Source: Kushneria aurantia DSM 21353 | Lineage (GTDB): Bacteria; Pseudomonadota; Gammaproteobacteria; Pseudomonadales; Halomonadaceae | Reading direction: 5' to 3' | DNA: 64,000 nucleotides | NCBI RefSeq assembly: GCF_000382245.1 | Contig: NZ_KB907867.1 | Coordinates: forward strand, 2,145 to 66,144 | In this document: piece after piece, positions 44,649 to 53,132 of the stretch | How positions within the stretch are numbered: position 1 is the first letter of the stretch | How the letters are laid out: each line of letters begins with the position of its first letter | Made by a program: the position numbers and the translations under genes | The notes under the pieces: model-generated | Seen by the model: the letters and a program-made list of their open reading frames with translations, nothing else | Told to the model about the DNA's origin: nothing | Databases searched by the model: none

Positions 44649-47600
44649 AGCTGACCGATCTGGCCGTTACCCGCCCCGTTGCCACCCTGGTCGCCTCGGC
44701 GCTGCTGGTGCTGTTCGGCACCCTGGGATTCATGGAGCTGCCGATTCGCGAATATCCCGCCGTCGAGGAGCCGGAGATCTCCATCGAAGTGACCTGGCAG
44801 GGCGCTTCGGCGGCAGTGGTGGAGTCGCGCCTCACCCAGCCGCTGGAGGACGCGGTGGCCGGCATCAGCGGCATCGCAACCATCGAGTCGGAGAGCGAAG
44901 ACGGCGAGGCCGATATCAGCCTGACCTTCTCCACCGAGACCGATCTCGACAGCGCCGCCAGCGACGTGCGCGACCGCGTCTCGGGCGTGGCCGACAACCT
45001 GCCCGAAGAGGCCAGCGCCCCAGAAATCAGCAAGGACGGCGGCGGCGACGAAGTGATGATGATTCTCTCGGTGCGCTCCAACAGCATGGATGCGATGTCG
45101 CTCTCCGACTACGCCGACCGGCTGCTGGTCGACCGCTTCGCGACCCTGCCGGGGGTCGCCCGGGTCAGCCTGTGGGGTGACCGGCTGCCTACCATGCGCG
45201 TCGACCTCGACCGCCGCGCCATGGCCGCGCGCGATATCACCGTGCAGGACATCACCGGCGCACTCACCAGCGAAAACGTCGAGTATCCCGGCGGGCGCAT
45301 CGAGTCCAGCGCCCGCGAGTTCACCGTGCGGCTGCTGACCGGCTATCGCAGCGCCGAGGATTTTCGCGCCCTGCCGCTGCGCCGGGGCAGCGGCACCAGC
45401 AGCGTCACCCTGGGCGACGTCGCCCGGGTCGAGATCGGCCCGGAAACGCGCCGCGAGCTGTTTCTGGTCAACGGCGAACCCACCGTATCGATCGCCATTC
45501 GCCGCCAGAGCACCGCCAACAGCCTGGCGGTATCCCGCGCAGTGCGTACCACCCTCGACAGTATGCAAAGCGAACTGCCGCCCGGGCTCAGTATCGACAT
45601 CGTCTCCGACGACACCCGCTATATCGAGGCGGCACTGACCGAAGTGGTCAAAACGCTGGCGATCGCGGTCGCCATGGTGGTGGGCGTCATCATTCTGTTT
45701 CTGGGCTCATGGCGCGCTGCCCTGGTCGCCTCGGTGGTCATCCCGGTGTCGCTGCTGGCCAGCGGCATGGTGCTGCTGTGGCTGGGCTTCACCATCAACA
45801 TGCTGACCCTGCTGGCGCTGATTCTGGCAGTGGGGCTGGTGGTCGACGACGCCATCGTCATGATCGAGAACATCCAGCGCCACCTCGAGGAGGGTGACCC
45901 GCCACTGGTGGCTGCCTTTCGCGGCGCTCGCCAGGTCGCCTTTGCGATTCTCGCCACCAGCCTGGTGCTGATGGCGGTCTTTCTGCCCATCACCCTGATG
46001 AGCGGCCAGACCGGGCGGCTGTTCAGCGAGTTCGCGGTCACCATCGCCGCGGCGATCGCCTTCTCCACCTTCGTGTCGCTGACCCTGACACCGGTGCTCG
46101 CCTCCTGGCTTTTATCGATGGGCCAACGCCGCCGGCGCTCGCCGGCGGAGCGGCTGCTGGGCGCGGTGGCGCGCCTCTACGGCCGCCATCTCGACGGCAT
46201 GCTGGCGCGGCCGGTGCTGGTCGGCGGCGGCTTTATAGCGATGGTGATCGTTACCGCCGCGACCATCATCCAGCTGCCCACCAGCTACGAGCCCTACGAG
46301 GATCGCGGCGCCCTGCGCCTCTACGCCCGCGCCGCCGAGGGCACCAACTTCGAGGAGATGGTGCGGCGCATGGCGGCGATGGGCGAACAGCTGGCGCCGA
46401 TCCTGCAGGACGAGGGGCTGATCGACAACGTCTCGATGCGGATACCGGGGCCCGGCACCAGTGGTCCGGTCAACTCCGGGCGCTGGATTCTGAGCTTCGC
46501 CCCCTGGCAGGAGCGCGATGAGAGTACCCAGGAGGTGAGCCGGGCGATCAGCGAACGGCTGGCAAACTTCTCGCCGCTGAGCGTCTTCAACTGGCTGCCC
46601 AGCGGCCTCTCCTCCAGCAGTTCGAGCAGCATCGAGTTCGTGGTCGGCGGTCCCGGCTACGACACCCTGGGTGAGTGGCGCGACATCCTGATGGCAGAGT
46701 GGCGCCGCTATCCGGGACTGACCGATCTTGACCAGGACCTGATCGAGACCACGCCGCAGCTCGAAGTACGCCTCGACCGCACCCGCGCCAGCCAGTTGGG
46801 GGTCAGCGCCGAGGCGGTGGGCGAAACCCTGGCGACCTTCTTCGGCCGCCGCAGCCTGACCACCTTCGAACGCGACGGCCAGTCCTACGACGTCATCCTG
46901 CAGGGCCAGCGCGATCAGCGTCTGACCCCCGAAGCGCTGGGCGAGCTGCAGGTGCGCACCCGCAGCGGCGAACTGATGGCGCTGGCCAACGTGGTGGAAG
47001 TCGAGGAGGTTGCCGCCGCCTCCTCGCTCAACCGCTTCAACCGCCTGCGCGCGGTGACCTTTTCGGCGGAGCCCGCGGAAGGCTACAGTCTGCAGGAAGT
47101 ACTCGATCACATGAACGCCACCGTCGACGAGCGCCTGCCGGAGAGCGCGGTGGTCGACTACAAGGGCGCCACTCGCGACTTTCTCGAGGCCGGCAACCAG
47201 CTGCTGCTGGTTTTCGTCATCGCCATCGCGGTCACCTGGCTGGTGCTGGCGGCGCAGTTCGAGAGCTTCATCAGCCCGCTGGTGGTGATTCTGACCGTGC
47301 CGCTGGGGATGCTGGGCGCCGGGGTGGCGCTGCTGCTGCTGGGCCAGAGTCTCAACATCTACGCCCAGATCGGGCTATTGATGCTGATCGGGCTATCGGC
47401 CAAAAACGGTATATTGATCGTCGAGTTCGCCAACCAGCTGCGCGATCAGGGGATGGCGCTGCGCGAGGCGGTGCTGGAAGCCTCGCGAGTGCGCCTGCGC
47501 CCCATCCTGATGACCTCGCTGTCGACCATGGCCGGGGCACTGCCCTTGATCGTCGCCAGCGGCGCCGGCTCGGCGAGCCGCTTCGGGCTGGGCGTCACCC

Positions 47601-47758
47601 TGCTGGCCGGCTGCGCCAGCGCCACGGTGCTGACGCTGGGCGTGGTGCCCATTGCCTATCAGTGGCTGGCCGGCATGCAGAAACCGCCCGGCCACCGTGC
47701 CCGGGCGCTGCAACAGTCGCTGGAGGCGCGCACGCCGGATGAGTCGCCACGGGAGTAG
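44645..47758 (+). CDS. RND efflux permease (HAE1/AcrB type)
   Basis: A 1037-residue proton-driven inner-membrane pump. GTG at 44645 overlaps the adaptor stop by 4 bases and gives MKLTDLAVTRPVATLVASALLVLFGTLGF, the usual first helix. The essential Asp pair in helix 4 is present (AVGLVVDDAIVMIENIQRHLEEG), as are the large periplasmic loops and the C-terminal repeat (IGLLMLIGLSAKNGILIVEFANQLRDQG with the paired Lys). Drug or metabolite substrate cannot be read from sequence. Confidence 0.95.
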   Translation: MKLTDLAVTRPVATLVASALLVLFGTLGFMELPIREYPAVEEPEISIEVTWQGASAAVVESRLTQPLEDAVAGISGIATIESESEDGEADISLTFSTETDLDSAASDVRDRVSGVADNLPEEASAPEISKDGGGDEVMMILSVRSNSMDAMSLSDYADRLLVDRFATLPGVARVSLWGDRLPTMRVDLDRRAMAARDITVQDITGALTSENVEYPGGRIESSAREFTVRLLTGYRSAEDFRALPLRRGSGTSSVTLGDVARVEIGPETRRELFLVNGEPTVSIAIRRQSTANSLAVSRAVRTTLDSMQSELPPGLSIDIVSDDTRYIEAALTEVVKTLAIAVAMVVGVIILFLGSWRAALVASVVIPVSLLASGMVLLWLGFTINMLTLLALILAVGLVVDDAIVMIENIQRHLEEGDPPLVAAFRGARQVAFAILATSLVLMAVFLPITLMSGQTGRLFSEFAVTIAAAIAFSTFVSLTLTPVLASWLLSMGQRRRRSPAERLLGAVARLYGRHLDGMLARPVLVGGGFIAMVIVTAATIIQLPTSYEPYEDRGALRLYARAAEGTNFEEMVRRMAAMGEQLAPILQDEGLIDNVSMRIPGPGTSGPVNSGRWILSFAPWQERDESTQEVSRAISERLANFSPLSVFNWLPSGLSSSSSSSIEFVVGGPGYDTLGEWRDILMAEWRRYPGLTDLDQDLIETTPQLEVRLDRTRASQLGVSAEAVGETLATFFGRRSLTTFERDGQSYDVILQGQRDQRLTPEALGELQVRTRSGELMALANVVEVEEVAAASSLNRFNRLRAVTFSAEPAEGYSLQEVLDHMNATVDERLPESAVVDYKGATRDFLEAGNQLLLVFVIAIAVTWLVLAAQFESFISPLVVILTVPLGMLGAGVALLLLGQSLNIYAQIGLLMLIGLSAKNGILIVEFANQLRDQGMALREAVLEASRVRLRPILMTSLSTMAGALPLIVASGAGSASRFGLGVTLLAGCASATVLTLGVVPIAYQWLAGMQKPPGHRARALQQSLEARTPDESPRE

Positions 47759-47821
47759 CGCCGCGCCCTTGCCCAGCTGACAAGGCAGGTGGCCGAGATC
47801 CTGTAGCGTGGCAGACAGGAC

Positions 47822-48775
47822 TCAGCCGCCGGGACGCATTACGCCTTTTGCATCCCGCATCAGGGGAGCCGACTGTTGTGGTAATGGCGCGCCGGGAGCC
47901 TGTTCCAGAGTCACGCCATAAGACCAGTCGCCGGGAGCAATCGCAATATAACGCGCATAGCCGCCCGTGCCGCCCAGCGGTCTGGCAAAGCCGATGGCGA
48001 CCAGGGCTCCCTTTTCGGGCACCTTGTCGAGATTCATCACGCCTTCCGCCTGAGCATAGTTATGATGCATTAGCCATGCTTCCCCCTCCAGGGTGGGAGT
48101 CGTATCGGTATCCAGCGGTTCATGGCCATGAAACAGGATATGGCGCTGTTCATGTAGAAACTTGAGCGCCTGCAGTCCCACACCGGGAAACGGTTTCTGA
48201 TTGAAGCGTTCGCGATCATGCCATCGTTTGTACCAGTCCGAACGCACCATTACCACGCTGCCCTCCGGGATACGACCGTGTTCGGCCTCCCAGGACTCAA
48301 CATCCGACACCTGAAGATGATAGCCGGGGGCCTGCGCCACCTGATCACTGATATCAACCACCACCAATGGACGTATGGCATAGGTCGGCGGGATATCGCT
48401 GATCGTGGCACCGTTCGGATTCCAGTGCGCGGGCGGATCCAGCTGGGTACCGTACTGATCGGTCGGCAGAGTGTAAGCCGTAGCCACAAAGCCATGTTGT
48501 TCATAGGTAAATTCATCCCCTTTCTCAACATAGCCCTCAATGGTTCTACCAGCTGTAGCGGGACGGAATTCGGCATTATCAAAGCCCGGCCAGACTGGCT
48601 GCTCGGGCTCAAAGGGGTGGGTTAAATCAATATAACGAGCATCCTTGAGCGACGACTCGTAAAGCCGCCAGAGGGCATCTTCATCCGCCATCAGTGGGGC
48701 GGAGAAACATGAACAGGCCAATATCAGAAGCGTGGCCGTTTTCCGATGCGCAATTCTCGAATGAAACATCCTCAT
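47822..48775 (-). CDS. Secreted cyclase-family (kynurenine formamidase-like) hydrolase
   Basis: A 317-residue protein with a signal peptide (cleavage near MA/DE, residue 30) and a cyclase/kynurenine formamidase domain (YIDLTHPFEPEQPVWPGF, VVVDISDQV, GSVVMVRSDWYKRW, HILFHGHEPLDTD). In the metal motif HxGTHxDxPxH the first two His are replaced by Gln (QYGTQLDPPAH), so metal binding differs from classical formamidases; Gln variants are known in the broader family. Periplasmic location is predicted. Substrate unknown. It is divergent from pdxA. Confidence 0.8.
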   Translation of the reverse strand: MRMFHSRIAHRKTATLLILACSCFSAPLMADEDALWRLYESSLKDARYIDLTHPFEPEQPVWPGFDNAEFRPATAGRTIEGYVEKGDEFTYEQHGFVATAYTLPTDQYGTQLDPPAHWNPNGATISDIPPTYAIRPLVVVDISDQVAQAPGYHLQVSDVESWEAEHGRIPEGSVVMVRSDWYKRWHDRERFNQKPFPGVGLQALKFLHEQRHILFHGHEPLDTDTTPTLEGEAWLMHHNYAQAEGVMNLDKVPEKGALVAIGFARPLGGTGGYARYIAIAPGDWSYGVTLEQAPGAPLPQQSAPLMRDAKGVMRPGG

Positions 48776-48950
48776 TGTTGTTATCTCCAGGGAAAGTTAT
48801 TCGAATGGCACTGAATACAATCTCAGCTTACATCAGGGATGTCACCCCGAAACCTTTGCCATACCGCTGGCAGGATCATTGTTAAACTCTCTCTTCAGTA
48901 TCCATTCCCGGCAGCAGAGCCCCCTGCACCGCCGACCGCTGGAGTCATGC

Positions 48951-49967
48951 ATGTCCGCCCTACAGCCTGCCCCCCCCATCGCCATCACCATGGGTGACCC
49001 GGCCGGTATCGGCCCCGAGATCATCGTGCGCCTCGCTCTGACGCGCGCGCCGGAGCAGGCGCCGCTGCTGATTATCGGCGATGCCACCATCCTCAGGCGC
49101 GCCGCCACCCATATGGCGCTCAGGCCGGCCATCGAGACCATCGCCCACCCCAGCGAACTGCCCGACAGCGGCCAGGGGCAGGCGCTGTACGTGCTGCAGA
49201 CCGGCGAGGCGCTGCCGGTGGACCTGCCCATCGGCCGCGTCGATGCCCGTGCCGGCGCCGCCGCCTACGCTTACGTCAGCCGTGCTATCGATCTGGCGCT
49301 GAGCGGCGAGATTGCCGCTATCGTTACCGCGCCGATCAACAAGGCGGCGCTGGCGCTGGCCGGCGTGGTCTATCCCGGCCACACCGAGATCCTCGCCGAC
49401 CGCGCCGGCACGAAGGACTTCGGCATGATGCTGGCCAACCGCGAGCTGCGGGTGATGCTGGTGTCGATTCATCTTTCTCTGCGCAACGCCATCGCCGCCG
49501 TCAATCAAGAGAGCGAGCTGCGCGCCATTCGCCTTGCCGCGCGCGCCTGTCGCGATTTAGGCATCCAGGCGCCGCGGGTGGCGGTGGCCGGGCTCAACCC
49601 CCACGCCGGCGAAGGCGGCCTGTTCGGCGACGAGGATGCGGCCATCATCGCCCCCGCCATCGAGCGCGCCCGCGCCGAGGGCATCGACGCCTGTGGCCCC
49701 CTGCCGGGCGATACCGTCTTCATGAACGCTCGCCGCGGCGACTTCGACATCGTCGTGGCGCAGTACCACGACCAGGGGCTGATCCCGATCAAGTACCTGG
49801 GCCTCGACGAGGGAATCAATATCACCGTCGGCCTGCCCTTCATCCGTACCAGCGTCGATCACGGCACCGCTTTCGATATCGCAGGCCAGGGCCGCGCCGA
49901 CCCGGCAAGCCTTGCCGAGGCGCTGGCCTGCGCCGAGGCCATGGTGCGGGCAGCGCAACACGACTGA
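48951..49967 (+). CDS. pdxA: 4-hydroxythreonine-4-phosphate dehydrogenase (PdxA)
   Basis: A 338-residue NAD-dependent dehydrogenase of pyridoxal phosphate synthesis. The N terminus IAITMGDPAGIGPEIIVRL, the TAPINKAAL motif, metal-binding His residues in YPGHTEILAD and the segment AGLNPHAGEGGLFGDED are all diagnostic, and VAQYHDQGLIPIKYLG carries the last metal ligand. The start at 48951 is chosen over an in-frame ATG at 48879 because it gives standard family length. It is not beside ksgA/surA as in E. coli, so a PdxA2-type paralogue acting on a sugar acid is possible. Confidence 0.9.
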   Translation: MSALQPAPPIAITMGDPAGIGPEIIVRLALTRAPEQAPLLIIGDATILRRAATHMALRPAIETIAHPSELPDSGQGQALYVLQTGEALPVDLPIGRVDARAGAAAYAYVSRAIDLALSGEIAAIVTAPINKAALALAGVVYPGHTEILADRAGTKDFGMMLANRELRVMLVSIHLSLRNAIAAVNQESELRAIRLAARACRDLGIQAPRVAVAGLNPHAGEGGLFGDEDAAIIAPAIERARAEGIDACGPLPGDTVFMNARRGDFDIVVAQYHDQGLIPIKYLGLDEGINITVGLPFIRTSVDHGTAFDIAGQGRADPASLAEALACAEAMVRAAQHD

Positions 49968-50037
49968 AAGCGGACCAGCGCCCGCAAAGGTCTTGAGACC
50001 TGGCCGAGAGGAGCGGAAACAGCCTGAAACGAGGGTT

Positions 50038-50057
50038 ATTCGCCAGGGATGGCGAAT
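50038..50057. repeat. Hairpin in the pdxA-glpD interval, possible dispersed repeat
   Basis: The 316-base gap 49968-50283 holds no clear gene. It contains a perfect 8-bp stem (ATTCGCCA and TGGCGAAT, 4-base loop) within GC-poor flanks. The surrounding block resembles an intergenic repeat I associate with halomonads, but this cannot be confirmed here. Confidence 0.4.
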
Positions 50058-50283
50058 TTAGCGCCCATGGAAGGGTTGATAGCGCCCTCGTGGAAGGCTT
50101 TTCCCCTCCGACAGCAATGCTGGAACACTTTGTCAGCAGACTCCGCCGCTGAAAGCGGCCCGCCCTGATGCAACGACTGCCATCGGTTTTACACTGAGAG
50201 GGTTGTACACTGAACGGCATGACAACGCCTCTGCGGGATATCCCGTCATGGCGCCCTATTGTCTCGAAATGCGGAGCAAGGCG

Positions 50284-52026
50284 ATGCAACTCAGACAGAG
50301 CAATATCGAAAAACTCGCCGATGGCGAGGTTTACGACACCCTGATCATCGGCGGCGGCATCAACGGCGCGGTCTCGGCCGCGGCGCTGGCCGGGCGCGGC
50401 GTGAAGGTCGGCCTGGTGGAGCAGGGCGACTTCGCCGGCATGACCAGCATGTGGTCGTCCAACCTCATCTGGGGTGGCATCAAATACATGGAGTCGCGGG
50501 ATTTCAAGCTGGTGCGCGAACTGTGCGTGTCGCGTAACCACCTGATCAAGCACTACCCCTCGACGGTGCAGGAGATCCGCTTTCTTACCACCATCACAAA
50601 GGGCTTTCGCTGGCATCCACTGATGCTGTGGGCGGGCACCTGGATCTATTGGCTGTTCGGCAACTGTTTCACCAGACCGCCGCGACTGCCGAGCCTGTCC
50701 ACCGTCAACAGCGAAGAGCCGGTGATCAACACCGCGCCGGCCACCGGCTGTTTCGAGTACTCCGACGCCTTCCTCCACGACAACGACGCGCGCTTTGTGT
50801 GGAACTTCGTGCGCACCGCCATGAACAGCGGCTGCGTGGCGGCCAATTACGTCGAGGCCACCGGCTTCGAACGCCAGGGCGAGCTCTGGCACGTGGGCCT
50901 GAAGGACGCCATGAGCGGCCACGAATGGACGCTCAAAACGAAGACCCTGGTCAACGCCTGCGGCCCGCTGGCCGACCGCACCAACGCCCTGGCCGGCAAG
51001 GTGACCGAGCACCGCCACGTGCTCTCCAAGGGCATTCATCTGATCGTCGACCGGATCACGCCTCACACCCGCGTACTGGCGTTCTTCGACGAGGATGGCC
51101 GACTCTTTTTCGCCATCCCCATGGGCAACCGCACCTGCATCGGCACCACCGATACCCGCACCGAAGACCCGCACGCCGCCATCAACGATGACGACATCAA
51201 ATTCGTGCTCGACAACATCAATGCACGGCTGAGTCTCGACAAGCCGCTGGATCGCGACGACATCATCGCCAGCCGCTGCGGCGTACGGCCGCTGGCGGTG
51301 CAGAACAGCAGCGGCAACGACCGCGACTTCCTGCAGCTGTCGCGCAAGCACGAGATCGACACCGACATCGACCAGGGCTTTATCAGCATCTTCGGCGGCA
51401 AGCTCACCGACTGCATCAACGTCGGCGAGGAGATCACCGAACTGGTCAGCCGAATGGGCATCGATATCCGCTTTCGCGACTACCGCTGGTATGGCGAGCC
51501 GGTGGACGCCGTGCGCGACGAGTTCTTCCATCAGGCCAGCCTGATGAAACTGGACGACCACACCGACCCCGGCGCCTCCGAGCCGCTGTCGATCCGGCTG
51601 TGGCGGCGCTACGCGGCCTACGCCATCGGCATTCTGGAAAACATTCGCGAGGACCCGCGTCAGGCGGAAATTCTGATCGAGGGGACCGAGTACATTCGCG
51701 CCGAAGTGCGCCAGGCAGCGCGGCGCGAGATGATCACCAAACTCGAGGACTTCCTGCGCCGCCGCTCCAAGATCAGCCTCGTCTCGCGCCAGCAGACCAT
51801 CCAGCAGTCGGCGGGACTGATGGAGGCGTGCGAAATACTGTTCGGTGACGAGGCGCAGATGCGCTTTGACGAATACTTCCGCGAGCACCCTGTTACCAAC
51901 GGCATCGCCCGAGACCCCGGCGCCGGCCCGCTGCCCGCACGGGGCGCCACCAACGACCCCGCCAGCGAGCATGAAGCGCAGCCGCCGCAGAGCAAGGAAG
52001 GGGATTTCGAGACGCTGAACTGGTAG
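50284..52026 (+). CDS. FAD-dependent glycerol-3-phosphate dehydrogenase-like protein
   Basis: A 580-residue flavoprotein of the GlpD/GlpA family. The FAD motif TLIIGGGINGAVSAAALAGRG is near residue 17, with the family segments MTSMWSSNLIWGGIKYMESRDFKLVRE and GCFEYSDAFLHDNDARFVW. DUF-like helical C terminus with Ile/Arg-rich repeats is typical of GlpD. It probably oxidises glycerol-3-phosphate or a related polyol phosphate and feeds electrons to quinone. ATG 50284 follows GGAG; earlier in-frame Mets at 50203 and 50269 add no family sequence. Downstream hydroxyacid dehydrogenase starts after 28 bases. Confidence 0.85.
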   Translation: MQLRQSNIEKLADGEVYDTLIIGGGINGAVSAAALAGRGVKVGLVEQGDFAGMTSMWSSNLIWGGIKYMESRDFKLVRELCVSRNHLIKHYPSTVQEIRFLTTITKGFRWHPLMLWAGTWIYWLFGNCFTRPPRLPSLSTVNSEEPVINTAPATGCFEYSDAFLHDNDARFVWNFVRTAMNSGCVAANYVEATGFERQGELWHVGLKDAMSGHEWTLKTKTLVNACGPLADRTNALAGKVTEHRHVLSKGIHLIVDRITPHTRVLAFFDEDGRLFFAIPMGNRTCIGTTDTRTEDPHAAINDDDIKFVLDNINARLSLDKPLDRDDIIASRCGVRPLAVQNSSGNDRDFLQLSRKHEIDTDIDQGFISIFGGKLTDCINVGEEITELVSRMGIDIRFRDYRWYGEPVDAVRDEFFHQASLMKLDDHTDPGASEPLSIRLWRRYAAYAIGILENIREDPRQAEILIEGTEYIRAEVRQAARREMITKLEDFLRRRSKISLVSRQQTIQQSAGLMEACEILFGDEAQMRFDEYFREHPVTNGIARDPGAGPLPARGATNDPASEHEAQPPQSKEGDFETLNW

Positions 52027-52054
52027 ACATCATAGCTCGTAGAGGATATTGCCC

Positions 52055-52999
52055 ATGCCCCTTGACCTGCTGGTCGTTACCGCCCTCTCGCGCCGCCATC
52101 AGGCGCGAATCGCCGAGGCGGGATTCAACGTCCATATGGCCGAAGATGCCGAACGCCGCGCCAGTGTGATCGCCGAATACGGCGAGCGTATCCGCGCGGT
52201 GCTGACCATCGGCACCATCGGCTTCTCCGCCGAGGAGATGGATGCTCTGCCCCGGCTCGGCCTGATCTGCGCCCAGGGCGTGGGCCATGAAAACATCGAC
52301 CTGGCCGCCGCGCGGGCACGCGACATTCACGTCACCCACGGCCCCGGCACCAACGCCGAAACGGTGGCGGATCACACCTTCGCCCTGATGCTCGCCAGCC
52401 TGCGCCGCATTCGCGAAGGCGACGCCGGCCTGCGCGCCGGCGAGTGGCAAGCGATCCGCCGCAGCGCGCCCAACCTGCACGGCGCCACTCTCGGCCTGCT
52501 GGGCATGGGCGCGATAGCGCGCGCCATCGCCCACCGCGCCCATTACGGCTTCTCGATGCCGGTGGTCTACTACAGCCGCAGCCCGAAAACCGAGCTGCCG
52601 TGGCGCCACGAGCGCGACCCGCTGGCCGTGGCGCAGCAGGCCGACGTGCTGGTGGCGGCCCTGCCCGGCGGCGCCGACACCCGCCACCTGGTCGACGCCC
52701 GTATGCTGGCGGCGCTGGGGGAGCGCGGCACCTTCATCAACGTGGGGCGCGGCAGCGTGGTGGAGAGCGAGGCACTCATCACGGCGCTGCGTGAAAAGCG
52801 CATCGCCGGCGCCGGGCTCGATGTGTTCGAGAGCGAGCCGGAGATTCCCGCGGCGATGAAAACCCTGGAAAGACTGGTGATGACGCCCCATACCGCCGGC
52901 CTCTCGCCGCAGGCGCTGGATGCCACCATCGAGCGGGTCGTCGACAACCTGAAGGCGTTTGACGAAGGACGCGAGATGGTCACGCCGGTGAGGGGTTAA
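52055..52999 (+). CDS. D-isomer-specific 2-hydroxyacid dehydrogenase
   Basis: A 314-residue NAD(P)-dependent dehydrogenase. The cofactor motif is LGLLGMGAIARAIAHRA, preceded by the conserved THGPGTNAETVADHTFALML. The catalytic triad is in VGRGSVVES (Arg region), DVFESEPEIP (Glu) and TPHTAGLS (His). Likely substrates are glyoxylate or hydroxypyruvate. The start at 52055 follows AGAGGA; a TTG 6 bases earlier is less likely. Same strand and close to the flavoprotein gene, so possibly one unit. Confidence 0.93.
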   Translation: MPLDLLVVTALSRRHQARIAEAGFNVHMAEDAERRASVIAEYGERIRAVLTIGTIGFSAEEMDALPRLGLICAQGVGHENIDLAAARARDIHVTHGPGTNAETVADHTFALMLASLRRIREGDAGLRAGEWQAIRRSAPNLHGATLGLLGMGAIARAIAHRAHYGFSMPVVYYSRSPKTELPWRHERDPLAVAQQADVLVAALPGGADTRHLVDARMLAALGERGTFINVGRGSVVESEALITALREKRIAGAGLDVFESEPEIPAAMKTLERLVMTPHTAGLSPQALDATIERVVDNLKAFDEGREMVTPVRG

Positions 53000-53132
53000 T
53001 TCCCGGCTCTGCCGTGGCCCGGAACGCTGGACCACAACATGGCGTCGTGGCGCCAGAAGAGCCGAGCCGCATTTAACCCCCCAAAGATTTGCGGCACCAT
53101 AAAGGCCTCTTCCAGCCCCGCAAGGACGTGCC

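Noticed and set aside
49840-51972. 710-codon minus-strand ORF across pdxA end and the glpD-like gene
   Set aside because: Antisense shadow; the plus-strand genes have family motifs and ribosome sites.
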